Assembly (NCBI GenBank): GCA_016191555.1 | Contig: JACPVX010000067.1 | Span: 120,674-184,673, forward strand | Length of the DNA stretch: 64,000 nucleotides | Direction of reading: 5' to 3' | From: Bacteroidota bacterium | GTDB lineage: Bacteria; Bacteroidota; Bacteroidia; Cytophagales; Cyclobacteriaceae | Shown: positions 18,062-28,039 of the stretch, in pieces | Layout of the letters: each line of letters starts with the position of its first letter | How positions within the stretch are numbered: position 1 is the stretch's first letter | Made by a program: the position numbers and the translations under genes | Notes under the pieces: generated by a model | What the model saw: the letters and a program-made list of their open reading frames with translations, nothing else | What the model was told of the DNA's origin: nothing | The model's database searches: none

Positions 18062-19156
18062 ATGAAATTTACCAAAGAAGACATTACCCGCGCGCTCTCT
18101 ACCGTCAACGACCCCGACTTGAAAAAAGACCTCGTGTCGTTGGGAATGATTAAAGATATTGTTCTATCCGACAAAAAAGTCTGCTTTTGGGTGGTGCTCA
18201 CCACTCCTGCTTGTCCACTCAAAGAGAAGATCAAAAACGACTGCATCGAAGCCGTAGAAAAAGTAGTAGGTAAAGAAGTGACCATCGACATTTTCATGAC
18301 CTCGTCTGTTACGTCCTTGCGCGATAATGCTCCTCTCCTGCCGGGTGTTAAGAATATCATCGCGATTGCCTCCGGTAAAGGTGGCGTGGGCAAATCTACT
18401 GTTACCACGAACTTAGCTGTAGCATTGGCACAAGCGGGCGCGAAAGTCGGTTTGATCGATGCGGATATTTTCGGCCCATCCATTCCGGTGATGTTCAACT
18501 GCGAACGCGAACAACCCGAGGTAAAAGTGGTAAATGGCAAAAACCTCATTCTTCCCCTCGAGCAATACGGTGTAAAACTTATTTCTATTGGCTTTCTGGC
18601 ACCACCGGAAAGTGCAGTAGTTTGGCGCGGCCCGATGGCCAGTTCGGCATTGAAACAATTCATCAGCGACACCATTTGGGGCGACTTAGACTACCTATTA
18701 ATTGATTTACCTCCCGGCACCAGCGATATTCATCTTACTCTTGTGCAAACTGTTCCTGTTACCGGTGCTATTATTGTTACCACCCCACAAAAGGTAGCTT
18801 TAGCCGATGCCATGAAAGGCTTGGCTATGTTCAAACAGCCTTCTATCAATGTACCGGTGCTCGGTGTGATTGAAAATATGGCCTACTTTACGCCAGAAGA
18901 ATTGCCTGACAACAAGTATTACATCTTCGGAAAAGACGGTGGCCGCACGTTGGCAGAAAAATTCGATGTGCCTTTCTTAGGTCAGATTCCGTTAGTGCAA
19001 TCCATCCGCGAAAGCGGTGACAGTGGCCTACCGGCAGTGATGAAAGGCGGAGTTACGGCTCAGGCGTTTACTGATTTAGCTGAAAGTCTGGCGCGCCAAG
19101 TTGCCATAAGAAATGCTACCTTTGATTCCACGAAACGTGTAGAAATTACCGCATGA
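18062..19156 (+). CDS. mrp: Mrp/NBP35-type iron-sulfur carrier ATPase
   Basis: 364 residues: an N-terminal MIP18/DUF59 domain (about 1-85) and a deviant Walker A P-loop ATPase (ASGKGGVGKSTVTTN, about 102-116; LIDADIFGPSIPVMF; LIDLPPGTSD). The usual cluster-binding CxxC near residue 280 is absent: the ENMAYF segment runs directly into FTPEELPDNK, so a cluster would have to bind elsewhere, perhaps through other cysteines such as those at the CPLKEKIKNDC region of the DUF59 domain. Its stop overlaps the next gene by 4 bases. A TAAATTTG at 18031-18038 may be its -7 promoter element. Confidence 0.9.
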   Translation: MKFTKEDITRALSTVNDPDLKKDLVSLGMIKDIVLSDKKVCFWVVLTTPACPLKEKIKNDCIEAVEKVVGKEVTIDIFMTSSVTSLRDNAPLLPGVKNIIAIASGKGGVGKSTVTTNLAVALAQAGAKVGLIDADIFGPSIPVMFNCEREQPEVKVVNGKNLILPLEQYGVKLISIGFLAPPESAVVWRGPMASSALKQFISDTIWGDLDYLLIDLPPGTSDIHLTLVQTVPVTGAIIVTTPQKVALADAMKGLAMFKQPSINVPVLGVIENMAYFTPEELPDNKYYIFGKDGGRTLAEKFDVPFLGQIPLVQSIRESGDSGLPAVMKGGVTAQAFTDLAESLARQVAIRNATFDSTKRVEITA

Positions 19157-19419
19157 CCGAAACAATCCATATCGAAGGCTTACAAACACGGGTAGAAGAA
19201 GCACTCAATTCCATTCGCCCATACTTGCATACGGATGGAGGTGACATTAAAGTGGTGTCGCTTTCGGAAGATCATCTTTTGACACTCGAATTTGTGGGTA
19301 ACTGCAGTAGTTGCCCTATGTCGGCCATGACGTTTAAAGCCGGTGTGGAAGATGCCATCAAAAGATCCGTTCCGGAAATTAAGTCGATAGAGGTCGTAAA
19401 TGTGGCGCCTCTGGCATAG
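19153..19419 (+). CDS. NifU C-terminal domain-like Fe-S scaffold
   Basis: 88 residues consisting of the NifU C-terminal (Nfu) domain alone: LNSIRPYLHTDGGDIKVVSL, then the cluster-binding CSSC in GNCSSCPMSAMTFKAGVE, and a C-terminal helix-strand. Nfu proteins carry 4Fe-4S clusters to apo-enzymes. Overlap of its ATG with the mrp stop (ATGA) makes the two a translationally coupled pair for Fe-S assembly, and it could supply the CxxC that Mrp here lacks (inference). Confidence 0.92.
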   Translation: MTETIHIEGLQTRVEEALNSIRPYLHTDGGDIKVVSLSEDHLLTLEFVGNCSSCPMSAMTFKAGVEDAIKRSVPEIKSIEVVNVAPLA

Positions 19420-19535
19420 ATAGAATGTATATTCTTTCGATTGATTCGTCTACGCAATCGGGCTCTGTAGTTAAACTTTAAAAGGCAGCCATACTCTAAT
19501 GGTTTTTAGAACGTTTTAGCATTAACTTGGCTGGC

Positions 19536-22496
19536 ATGCGCATTGGTATCCTTAGCTTTCTTATCCTCTGGTCGGTCGGATCTGCTTCCTTCGCACAAGT
19601 TCGATGTGGCACGGTAGAATACGAAAAGCAACTTCATCAAAACCATCCTGCTAAAGAAACCACCGAGCAATTTGAACAGTGGATGTCCACCAAAATCACT
19701 CAAATTGCCAAAGGACAAAGCAACCAGCGCACACAAGCAACCTACACCATACCCGTAGTTGTGCACATCATCCATAATGGCGAAAGTATTGGCACCGGCA
19801 TGAATATTTCGGATGCACAGGTACTATCACAAATCAAAGTATTGAACAACGACTTCAATCGGTTAAACACCGATCAAGTGAATACACCCGCTCTCTTTCA
19901 AGGTGTGGCCGGAGCTTTTGATGTTCAGTTTGTGCTGGCGAAACAAGATCCGGATGGATTACCCACCACCGGCATTGTGCGGGTAAAGGGTTCCAAATCA
20001 TCATGGACTGCCAATGATAATTATTTATTAAAGTCGCAAAGCTACTGGCCTGCGGAGCAATACCTCAATGTGTGGGTAACGTATCTGACCGACTATCTGG
20101 GCTTCTCTCAATTTCCGGTTTCTCCCTTGGCGGGATTGGAAGATGCCTCTAATGATCGACAGACCGATGGCATTGTTATCAACTACCGCGAGTTCGGCTC
20201 CATAGATGATGGTAGTTTCAACTTGCATGCACAATACAACAAAGGCCGAACGCTGACCCATGAAATGGGACACTTCTTTGGTCTGCGCCACATTTGGGGC
20301 GATGTAAGCGGATGCAGCGGCAGCGACTACGTAGCTGATACTCCCATCCAAAGCGGCTCGACTGGTGGTTGCCCGACTCATCCTCAGGCAAGTTGCAGCT
20401 CAACGAAAATGTTTCAAAACTATCTCGACTATACCGATGATGCCTGCATGAACCTGTTCACACAAGGGCAAGTCGATCGGATGCTCACCATTCTGCTCAA
20501 CAGCGTGCGAAGAAAAGAACTACCGAACTCACTTGGCCTGCAAACTCCGGTAGCCGTAGCCGATGACCTCGGGATTAAAAAAATTCTTTCTCCCGGTGCT
20601 TCGGCCTGCAGTGGCAGTTTGACGCCATCGGTGCTGGTTCGGAATTATGGAAGCAATTCCATTACCAATGCACAACTGCAATTGAAGCGCAACAACAGCG
20701 TGATCGAAACAAAAAATATGGTGCTCTCGCTCGCACCGGATGCCGAACAGCAAATCGACTTTAACGCAATTTCCCTTAATGCCTCCGCTACCGATCAGTT
20801 TGATTTTGTCATCACATTTACCAACAGTCATTCCGATAATAACGCGACCAATAATCTCAAAAGCATTTCAACCAGCACTTCGGCAACAGCCGTATTACCC
20901 ATGACCGAAAACTTTACCAGCTTTCCGTCAGCATGGACGAAAGAAAATCCGGATGGGCTTACCACCTGGCAAACCACGGTAGCCAATGGCACCTCCGCCA
21001 TTTTCATGAATCTGTATGACTACACCGAAATTGGAGCCAGCGATAAACTCATCACACCGCAATTAGATTTCACCAGTGCGCCAACAGCAGCCATTCTTTT
21101 CGATCGCGCCTATGCGCAATACTCGGGCACGACCGGAGAAGGCTTAAAAGTCATAGCCTCTACCGGCTGCCGGTTTGATAATTCACCGGACGTTCTCTTT
21201 TCTAAAAGCGATGCAAATCTCGCCACCGCTACGGCACGATCCAGCCGATTCATTCCTACCAGCTCTGACTGGAAGACCGAAGTCATTTCGTTAAGTCAAT
21301 ATGCCGGGAAACAATTGCAGCTCGCCTTTGAAAGCACCAATGCCAACGGAAACAATCTATACATCAAAAATGTGCGCATCGTTACGTCTTCTATTTTAGA
21401 TTTAGCAATCGTTCAACTCGAAACTCCATCATTGATTAGTTGTATCAATAATCCAACGCCCAGCTTGCGTATCCGAAACAATGGCAACATTCCTATCACG
21501 TCCTTTTCTGTTTCGCTTTCGCTGAATGGCGGTGCTACTACCACCATTAATTTTTCAAACCTGATCAATCCAAACGAAGAATTGGTGGTGAGCTTAGGCA
21601 CCGTTACGCTCAATAGCGGAACCAATCAATTGACCATTACCGCACTCAATCCCAATGGCACGAGCGACAGCAATACCGCAAATGACTCGCGCCAATTTAA
21701 TGTGGCCTATAATCAGGTAACGGATGTGATACCCTTGCGCGAAAAATTTGAAACAGCTACCAAAAACAATTGGACGATCATCAGCCCGGCCCAACAAAGC
21801 TTATGGACTACCGCTACAACCAATTATGCTACTTCGCTTGTTTACAATTCTTTCACCAATGCAAATGTGGGTGAAGAAGGCTGGGTCATTAGCCCGATTT
21901 TGAATTTCACCGACATCACTACCGCCAGTGTGTTTTTTGATGTCAGCTACGCCAAACGAAGCACGGGCAATGAAACATTACGTGTGTTGGCCTCCACAGA
22001 TTGCGGACAGCATTTTTCTACTGAATTGTTTTCGGAGAGTGGTGTTGCGCTCAACAATGTCAGTCAGGAAACCAGTTGGCTACCCGGTGTATCTTCCGCT
22101 TGGAATCGTAAACAACTTATCCTATCCAATTTGGCGGGCGAATCGAGCGTTCGCTTAGCTTTTGTTGCCACGAATGGAAACGGAAACAACCTTTATCTGG
22201 ATAACATCGAGTTCTTTACCAGCGAAAATTCACAGCCGGTAGCGGTTGAAGCACCTTATTCCATCTATGGAGGTTTGGTTTCTCCGTTGAAGATTACATT
22301 CAATTTAGACACGCGCCAGTCAGCCTTTGTACAAGTGTTCAATTTAATGGGACAACTGATTACCGAGTTGACAATCTCCGATGTGCTGAACCAAACGTTC
22401 CCCATCGAAATGCCCAATCAGGGCAATGGCATCTATCTCGTTCGCGTGCAAACCGACACACAGGTAAGCGCAAAAAAAGTGTATTGGGGCAACTAA
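19536..22496 (+). CDS. Secreted M43 (pappalysin-type) metalloprotease with T9SS sorting domain
   Basis: About 986 residues from ATG 19536 (a TTG nine bases earlier is less likely). After a signal peptide (MRIGILSFLILWSVGSASFAQ), residues about 60-330 form the protease with the zinc motif HEMGHFFGLRH (H242, E243, H246, H252) and the M43-type hallmark cysteines that follow. Then come two alternating blocks: a CARDB-like beta sandwich and a cleaved-adhesin/MAM-like domain (the NxTxFxxxW start and STGCRF / STDCGQ ends). A C-terminal type A sorting domain ends in NGIYLVRVQTDTQVSAKKVYWGN. It is exported through the T9SS and probably degrades extracellular protein. It is monocistronic. Confidence 0.9.
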   Translation: MRIGILSFLILWSVGSASFAQVRCGTVEYEKQLHQNHPAKETTEQFEQWMSTKITQIAKGQSNQRTQATYTIPVVVHIIHNGESIGTGMNISDAQVLSQIKVLNNDFNRLNTDQVNTPALFQGVAGAFDVQFVLAKQDPDGLPTTGIVRVKGSKSSWTANDNYLLKSQSYWPAEQYLNVWVTYLTDYLGFSQFPVSPLAGLEDASNDRQTDGIVINYREFGSIDDGSFNLHAQYNKGRTLTHEMGHFFGLRHIWGDVSGCSGSDYVADTPIQSGSTGGCPTHPQASCSSTKMFQNYLDYTDDACMNLFTQGQVDRMLTILLNSVRRKELPNSLGLQTPVAVADDLGIKKILSPGASACSGSLTPSVLVRNYGSNSITNAQLQLKRNNSVIETKNMVLSLAPDAEQQIDFNAISLNASATDQFDFVITFTNSHSDNNATNNLKSISTSTSATAVLPMTENFTSFPSAWTKENPDGLTTWQTTVANGTSAIFMNLYDYTEIGASDKLITPQLDFTSAPTAAILFDRAYAQYSGTTGEGLKVIASTGCRFDNSPDVLFSKSDANLATATARSSRFIPTSSDWKTEVISLSQYAGKQLQLAFESTNANGNNLYIKNVRIVTSSILDLAIVQLETPSLISCINNPTPSLRIRNNGNIPITSFSVSLSLNGGATTTINFSNLINPNEELVVSLGTVTLNSGTNQLTITALNPNGTSDSNTANDSRQFNVAYNQVTDVIPLREKFETATKNNWTIISPAQQSLWTTATTNYATSLVYNSFTNANVGEEGWVISPILNFTDITTASVFFDVSYAKRSTGNETLRVLASTDCGQHFSTELFSESGVALNNVSQETSWLPGVSSAWNRKQLILSNLAGESSVRLAFVATNGNGNNLYLDNIEFFTSENSQPVAVEAPYSIYGGLVSPLKITFNLDTRQSAFVQVFNLMGQLITELTISDVLNQTFPIEMPNQGNGIYLVRVQTDTQVSAKKVYWGN

Positions 22497-22563
22497 ACGA
22501 AAACCGTTGGTGCCTGCTTGAAATACCGCAAATACTCAACATCTTTGAGGTAATTTTGATCCT

Positions 22564-23643
22564 ATGGCAAAACGAAAAGTGGCAATTTTATATGGAGGTC
22601 GCTCAGTAGAGCACGGTGTATCCATTAACTCAGCCCGCAATATTTTTGAATTCATCAACAAAGACGTGTACGAGCCCTTTCTGATTGGCATATCACCAGC
22701 CGGAGTCTGGTATCACACCACTACGGTCACAAAAGAAATGGAAAAAGGCGAGGCCTTGTCACTGCAACTCAATCCGAATGAACCCAAGTTGATCACCGCC
22801 AGCGGTAAATCTGTTTTGGTGGATATTTATTTTCCCGTACTGCACGGCACCGATGGTGAGGATGGTAGCATTCAAGGTCTGATCAAAGCAATGGATGTGC
22901 CGATGGTGGGCACCGGAGTGCTAGGATCTGCTATGTCCATGAGCAAATTGGTCACCAAGCGTTTGCTGAAAGAAGCGGGCCTACCGGTTGCTGATTTTTT
23001 GTATGCTTACTATACCGAAAAAGAAAGCTTACAATTCGAGGCAATCCAACAAAAATTGGGTTTGCCTTTCATGGTAAAATCAGCCAGCCTCGGATCTTCC
23101 GTGGGCGTTTCGAAAGTAAAGTCGAAAGAAGATTTCGCACAAGCGATTGAAGAAGGATTTCGCTATGACGATTGTGTGTTGATGGAGACATACATTCAGG
23201 GAAGAGAAGTAGAGTGCGCCATTTTAGGAAATGCTCCGGCCAAGGCATCATTGCCGGGCGAGATTATCATCAGCAAGAAATACGAGTTCTACACATTCGA
23301 TGCAAAGTATGTGGATGGAGATGCAGTGACCATTGAAGTGCCTGCTAAATTAGATGCCGCCAGTCAGGAAAAAATACGAGATCTCTCATTGAAAGCCTAT
23401 CAATCGCTGGCGTGTGAAGACTTTGCGCGGGTGGATTTGTTCCTGACCGAAAAAGGAGATGTCTATGTAAACGAAATTAACACCATTCCCGGCTTCACCA
23501 ACTCCAGCATGTTTCCGGTGATGTGGAAAGAGCGCGGCATTTCTTTTTCAGAATTGATTTCCCACCTGATTCAATTGGCATTGGATCGTCATCAGAAATC
23601 AAAACGTGCCGAGCGTGGATTTGAATCGTCATTGAAATTTTAA
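22564..23643 (+). CDS. ddl: D-alanine-D-alanine ligase
   Basis: 359 residues, ATP-grasp fold. Visible: N-terminal KVAILYGGRSVEHGVS, substrate loop HGTDGEDGSIQGL, the mid-domain PFMVKSASLGSSVGVSKV, EVECAILG, and the C-terminal VNEINTIPGFT with Mg-binding Glu and Asn. It joins two D-alanines for peptidoglycan precursors. The PASTA protein gene begins 8 bases after the stop, making a wall-related pair. Confidence 0.93.
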   Translation: MAKRKVAILYGGRSVEHGVSINSARNIFEFINKDVYEPFLIGISPAGVWYHTTTVTKEMEKGEALSLQLNPNEPKLITASGKSVLVDIYFPVLHGTDGEDGSIQGLIKAMDVPMVGTGVLGSAMSMSKLVTKRLLKEAGLPVADFLYAYYTEKESLQFEAIQQKLGLPFMVKSASLGSSVGVSKVKSKEDFAQAIEEGFRYDDCVLMETYIQGREVECAILGNAPAKASLPGEIIISKKYEFYTFDAKYVDGDAVTIEVPAKLDAASQEKIRDLSLKAYQSLACEDFARVDLFLTEKGDVYVNEINTIPGFTNSSMFPVMWKERGISFSELISHLIQLALDRHQKSKRAERGFESSLKF

Positions 23644-23651
23644 AATACACT

Positions 23652-24455
23652 ATGGACCTGGATCGCTATTTTAAAAACAATACCGTAGGTGGCCTCCTCA
23701 AAAATCTGGGAGTCACCATCGGCATCGTACTTCTCATTGCTATCGTCTATTTCTACATCTACCTGCCGAATGTAACGAATCATGGCAAATCGGTAGAAGT
23801 GCCGGATCTGATGGGGCTCACCATGGAAGATGCCGAAAAGAAACTGGCCGAGAAGAATTTGAGTATCGCAATCAACGATTCCTCGTATTCGGAAGGAGAG
23901 CCGGCCTTGAGCATACTCAAGCAATTTCCGAAATCCGGAGAACAAGTAAAGGCAGGACGCACGATCTATGTTTCCATCAACCGCACTTCGCCACCCACCT
24001 TGCCCATGCCCAACTTGATTGATGGTTCGCTGATCAATGCCGAAGCCATTTTGAAGAGCAGCGAGCTACGCAGAGGCCGCATTATTTATGAGCCTAGCCC
24101 ATTTCATAATTTTGTAAAAGACATGTACTTCAACGGCAGGCCCATCACAGCCGGCACACGCATACCCAAAGGTGCCACCATTGACATTGTAGTGGGTGAT
24201 GGCAATGGTTCTGCCGATTTTGTGGTGGGCAACTTGGTAGGCGATGCGTACGAAACGGCTTTGTTGAAATTGTCAAATTGGAATCTCCACTTAGGCGAAG
24301 TACAATTAGCCGAAGGACAAGATACCACCGGAGTAGAAGTATTCGTTTATAAACAATTCCCCAATAAAGGCGACTCGGTGCGCATTGGTAGCCCTATCGA
24401 TTTGTGGATTGCACCCAAAGGTTACAAGGAACCGGAGCCAAAGGATGAACTATAA
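23652..24455 (+). CDS. Membrane-anchored PASTA-domain protein
   Basis: 267 residues: a short cytoplasmic tail, one transmembrane helix (about 17-38, IGIVLLIAIVYFYIYLP) and three PASTA repeats outside (VPDLMGLTMEDAEKKL, MPNLIDGSLINAEAIL, VGNLVGDAYETALLKL starts). There is no kinase domain, unlike the Gram-positive PASTA kinases, so it probably only senses or binds peptidoglycan or muropeptides. Its position directly behind ddl supports a wall role. The end carries proline/glutamate-rich residues. Confidence 0.85.
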   Translation: MDLDRYFKNNTVGGLLKNLGVTIGIVLLIAIVYFYIYLPNVTNHGKSVEVPDLMGLTMEDAEKKLAEKNLSIAINDSSYSEGEPALSILKQFPKSGEQVKAGRTIYVSINRTSPPTLPMPNLIDGSLINAEAILKSSELRRGRIIYEPSPFHNFVKDMYFNGRPITAGTRIPKGATIDIVVGDGNGSADFVVGNLVGDAYETALLKLSNWNLHLGEVQLAEGQDTTGVEVFVYKQFPNKGDSVRIGSPIDLWIAPKGYKEPEPKDEL

Positions 24456-24489
24456 AAGACGGAAGACTCTACGATTGTGAAACAATGGA

Positions 24490-26433
24490 ATGTTGAAGAC
24501 AAGACTTGTTATACTCTTTTTCTTTAGTGCCTCGTATTGCTTTTCGCAATTGGAAATAGTGCCTATTTACCGGCACAGTGAAACCACGACTACCAAAGCG
24601 ACCGCTCGTACCGCTGAACTCACCGCCATGTCATTACCCTTTTGGGATGACTTTTCATTTAATATTAAAGACGAAAAACCGAATGATACGCTGTGGCAAG
24701 TCGACAGTAAATCGGTGTGGGTAAACAATGGCAGCGGCATCAATCCGCCTAGCATTTATGTAGCCACCTTTGATGGGTACGATGCCACGGGCAAACCGTA
24801 CAGCGCCAACGATATCTTAGCCAAAGGCTTTGCCGATGCGATGACTTCGCGTTCACTGAAACTAGGCGATGTGGCGCCAGCTAACCGCAATGCGGTGTTC
24901 ATGACATTTTTCTACCAGTATTCAGGCAATGGGGATAACCCGGAGCCGGGCGATATTTTATCATTGCTGTTTAAGAATGCAGCCGGACAATGGATTGAAG
25001 TGTGGAGTAAAACCAATGATGGGACGCTAGCTTTAGATAAGTTTACAGAGGTGACTATAAATCTTCGTAGCAAGGAAAGCACACCAGAAGATTTCTTTCA
25101 CAACGATTTTCAATTTCAGTTCAGAAGCTTTGGGCGACTGTCCGGCCCGTATGATGTGTGGAATGTGGATTATGTGTATGTGAGTAATGGGAAGCCGAAA
25201 GAAATTTTTCCACCCGGAAATGATGCCCCCTATCTGGATTTTCCTGATCGATCTGTTATTTCTACGATGACTACCATGTTATCAGATTATTGGTCGATGC
25301 CAGCAAAACATTTCTTTTCGAACCTTACGAACAACATCAAAGCACCGAAAGTTACCATTGCATCAAATCGAAAAGATCAAATTGCCCCATTTGGAGAGAC
25401 CGTTAATTACAGCAGCGAAATTAGAATTGGGATAAAAAGTAGTGTAACAACTCAGCTACTAGAGACCGCTACTAATCCTGGGAATCTAAGTTACCAAGAA
25501 CCCAAAAATGTTAGTATAAACATTGGTGCAATACCTGACTTATCAGCTTGGGATTCTAATGATTCGATAAACCTTAAGGTTCTATTTCTTTTGAATTCTA
25601 AAGACAATATTAAGAAGATCTCTGATGACGTAGGTGACTGGGACGAAGGTGTATACAAATCCATCAACTTCAAATCAAACGACACAATAAGTGCTACACA
25701 TATTCTCTCAAATTACTACGCCTACGATGATGGCAAAGCAGAGTTTGGAATTAAACTAAATGGCAAGGGTACACAACTTGCGTATGAGTTTAACATGAAA
25801 ACCACCACAAGTGATTCGATTGTAGCCATTGATATTTACTTCCCGAAATACGGGGATGATACGAATCAATACATTCAGCTCTTTATCGCGAGCTCGCTCC
25901 CAGCGAATGAAAATGAATATAACTTCAAACAAACCTATGCCGTGCAACGCACCACCCGCAATCAATTTGTACGATTCAAAATTCCGGGTGCGGTAGCCGT
26001 AAAAGACAAATTCTATATCGGGTGGCAGCTGAATTCAGAGGTGGTGATACCGGTGGGTTTGGATCGTAATTCAGATTCAGGAAGTAAGATTTACTCGAAA
26101 GTATTAGGTGCCGCCAACTGGGAACAAAACACCACCGTTTACGGAAGCATCATGATGCGTCCGGTTTTCGGAAAGCCCGCCACAGTCATTTCAGGTGTTG
26201 AGCCATCGGCTGCCTCCAAACCTTATCCGAATCCCAACTCCGGCACCTTCTATTTGCCTGCTGAAGCAGAACTTATTCAATTGTTCGATCTCTCCGGCAA
26301 GTCCATCGAATTCACAGACACACAGCTCGCAGACAAAAAACAAATCACCATCCTCACCCCCACTACCGGGCTATTCTTCGTTCGCTATTTTAATCAGCAG
26401 TGGGTGACTGAGAAGATCGTGGTGCGACCTTAA
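24490..26433 (+). CDS. T9SS type A sorting domain protein, function unknown
   Basis: 647 residues with a signal peptide (MLKTRLVILFFFSASYCFSQ). The body is beta-rich with no recognised catalytic motif; the stretch ALPFWDDFSFN... begins a domain resembling cleaved-adhesin/lectin sandwiches. The C-terminus is a type A sorting domain (PYPNPNSGTFYLP, FDLSGKSIEF, GLFFVRYFNQQWVTEKIVV), so the protein is likely secreted or surface-attached via the T9SS. It follows the PASTA gene by 34 bases, possibly in the same transcript, but its role is unknown. Confidence 0.8.
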   Translation: MLKTRLVILFFFSASYCFSQLEIVPIYRHSETTTTKATARTAELTAMSLPFWDDFSFNIKDEKPNDTLWQVDSKSVWVNNGSGINPPSIYVATFDGYDATGKPYSANDILAKGFADAMTSRSLKLGDVAPANRNAVFMTFFYQYSGNGDNPEPGDILSLLFKNAAGQWIEVWSKTNDGTLALDKFTEVTINLRSKESTPEDFFHNDFQFQFRSFGRLSGPYDVWNVDYVYVSNGKPKEIFPPGNDAPYLDFPDRSVISTMTTMLSDYWSMPAKHFFSNLTNNIKAPKVTIASNRKDQIAPFGETVNYSSEIRIGIKSSVTTQLLETATNPGNLSYQEPKNVSINIGAIPDLSAWDSNDSINLKVLFLLNSKDNIKKISDDVGDWDEGVYKSINFKSNDTISATHILSNYYAYDDGKAEFGIKLNGKGTQLAYEFNMKTTTSDSIVAIDIYFPKYGDDTNQYIQLFIASSLPANENEYNFKQTYAVQRTTRNQFVRFKIPGAVAVKDKFYIGWQLNSEVVIPVGLDRNSDSGSKIYSKVLGAANWEQNTTVYGSIMMRPVFGKPATVISGVEPSAASKPYPNPNSGTFYLPAEAELIQLFDLSGKSIEFTDTQLADKKQITILTPTTGLFFVRYFNQQWVTEKIVVRP

Positions 26434-26539
26434 AGATCGTAGCTCACTTCTCGACCGTTGCGCTTCCAAATTGGGTTATTCCTGTTGGGGAAACTTGTCA
26501 CCGGCAATCGGCTTTTCTCTTTCTGTTTTCAACTTAGCC

Positions 26540-26845
26540 TCCTCCAGTTTTGGAATTTGGTCCAGTCATGGCGAGAATAGCTCCCAACTTTTTGGAATTC
26601 GCTCCAGTTGCAGCGATAATCACTCCTCCCGTTTTGGAATTTGTTCAGGACATTGTGAAACTGTCTCCCAACTTTTTGAAATTTGTTCCGGTAGTTGCAA
26701 TAATGGCTCCTCCCGTTTTGGAATTTGCTCCGGTCGCAGCGATAATGGTTCCTCCAGTTTTGGAATTCGTTCCGGTAGTTGCGATAATGGTTCCTCTCGT
26801 TTTGGAATTCGCACCAGTCGTGGCGAAACCTGTTCCGTTTTGGAA
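26540..26845. repeat. 42-base minisatellite, eight units
   Basis: The marker TTTTGGAATT (or TTTTTGAAATT) occurs at about 26548, 26590, 26632, 26674, 26716, 26758, 26800 and 26838, that is exactly 42 bases apart seven times (the last step is 38). The units differ by point changes and are not perfect copies. Because 42 is divisible by three, long frames exist on both strands: on the minus strand a 14-residue repeat (PEQIPKREEPLSQL), on the plus strand FGIRSGSCDNGSSR-like units. None has a credible start or signal, so I treat these as shadows. It occupies most of the 445-base gap between convergent genes; the remainder holds nothing I recognise. Confidence 0.85.
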
Positions 26846-26878
26846 TTCCTACGATCCGGTTCTTTCAGCAACAGCTTT

Positions 26879-28039
26879 TTACTTGAGATACTGAATCATC
26901 GATATCGGTGCGGGCGTGAAACAAAGAATGAAAATTAAAAGTGTAAGCCAGCCAAGCCATCTTCGTCCGCGGGTCAATGGTTCTTCTATCTCGCACGGCG
27001 GGTGCGCGATGCCCACAAAGCGCCCCACAATCAGCATAAAGAGCAACCATCCGGCATAACCGTGAAAATGAGGCAACAAAATGGCCAAAACATATTGTGT
27101 AGTAAACATACCGAGGGCTATCAATACTGTATTCTGCACACTGAGACGCAAACCCTGTAATGACAAGAACAAGAACCCTACATAAAGTGGAATCTGATAA
27201 GCGAGTTCATCCCATGGCTGGAAGGGTGAAATAAAACCGATGCCTGCATAAAACAGAAAGCAGATAAAAATAACCGTTGCCACGATCCGGTGTCGCTTAA
27301 ATCCGATCAATCCGTAAAGTACGTGGCCGCCATCCAGTTGTCCGACCGGCAACAAGTTCATGCTGGTGAACACTAAGGAAAGAAATCCAGCGAACAAAAA
27401 GGGATAATGCATGATCTCGTGCACGTTGGGCATACGCGCAGGGTCGGCTACTACATTTTCAAAAAAGAAGAAGAGAAGGTTCTTCCCGATTAATACGTCC
27501 ACGGTCCCGTTAGGCATATTCTCGGGCCGATAAACCTGGCTGGCATAATCCAGACCAAATGGTTCATACCCGGGATGGAATTGAAAAACATATTCCGGTG
27601 GTGGTAAGTGCGTAAATCCATACCATAAAAAGCCAATCGCCACTGCAAACCCGGCAAGCGGACCGGCAATGCCGATGTCAAAATTTTGTTGCATGGTGCG
27701 CACCGGACTTTTAAGCCGGATTAATGCTCCCATGGTTCCGAACATCAACGGAATGGGTGGCAGTGGAATAAAGTAGGGAAGCGTAACACGCACCTTATAA
27801 TACCGCGCCACAAAATAATGCCCGAATTCATGGGCGGTGAGAATCAGGAGAAAACAAATCGAGTAAGGCAATCCACTCCAGAGATCATTCAACGAATAAT
27901 TGGGATTAAAAAAATGCTCGTTGGTTAATGCCAGTATCGATTTGCCATGCGTCCATTCCGCACCCGCCAGCGTGGTGGTAATGAAGGTGACAATAAATAA
28001 TGCAAAATGAATCAGGTTGGTTTTAACGCGCTCGCTCAC
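26879..28039 (-). CDS. Site-2 protease family (M50) membrane metalloprotease
   Basis: 386 residues with about six to eight membrane helices. Active-site motif HEFGH (residues 70-74, AHEFGHYFVARYY) lies in the second helix and the second zinc/aspartate motif is NLLPVGQLDGGHVLYG near residue 245. There is no PDZ domain visible, in contrast to RseP. Such enzymes cut membrane-embedded regulators. The length and motif order are normal. Its gene is convergent with the T9SS gene, separated by the minisatellite, and lies downstream of the tRNA on the same strand. No anti-sigma partner is adjacent, so its substrate is not suggested by context. Confidence 0.85.
   Translation of the reverse strand: MSERVKTNLIHFALFIVTFITTTLAGAEWTHGKSILALTNEHFFNPNYSLNDLWSGLPYSICFLLILTAHEFGHYFVARYYKVRVTLPYFIPLPPIPLMFGTMGALIRLKSPVRTMQQNFDIGIAGPLAGFAVAIGFLWYGFTHLPPPEYVFQFHPGYEPFGLDYASQVYRPENMPNGTVDVLIGKNLLFFFFENVVADPARMPNVHEIMHYPFLFAGFLSLVFTSMNLLPVGQLDGGHVLYGLIGFKRHRIVATVIFICFLFYAGIGFISPFQPWDELAYQIPLYVGFLFLSLQGLRLSVQNTVLIALGMFTTQYVLAILLPHFHGYAGWLLFMLIVGRFVGIAHPPCEIEEPLTRGRRWLGWLTLLIFILCFTPAPISMIQYLK

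Noticed and set aside
22551..22558. TAATTTTG as a -7 element of ddl
   Set aside because: It would start transcription at the start codon itself and no TTG is at the right distance.
26620..26871. Minus-strand 83-codon frame with a 14-residue repeat
   Set aside because: It is only the minisatellite read in frame; neighbouring units introduce stops and no start signal or family match is seen.
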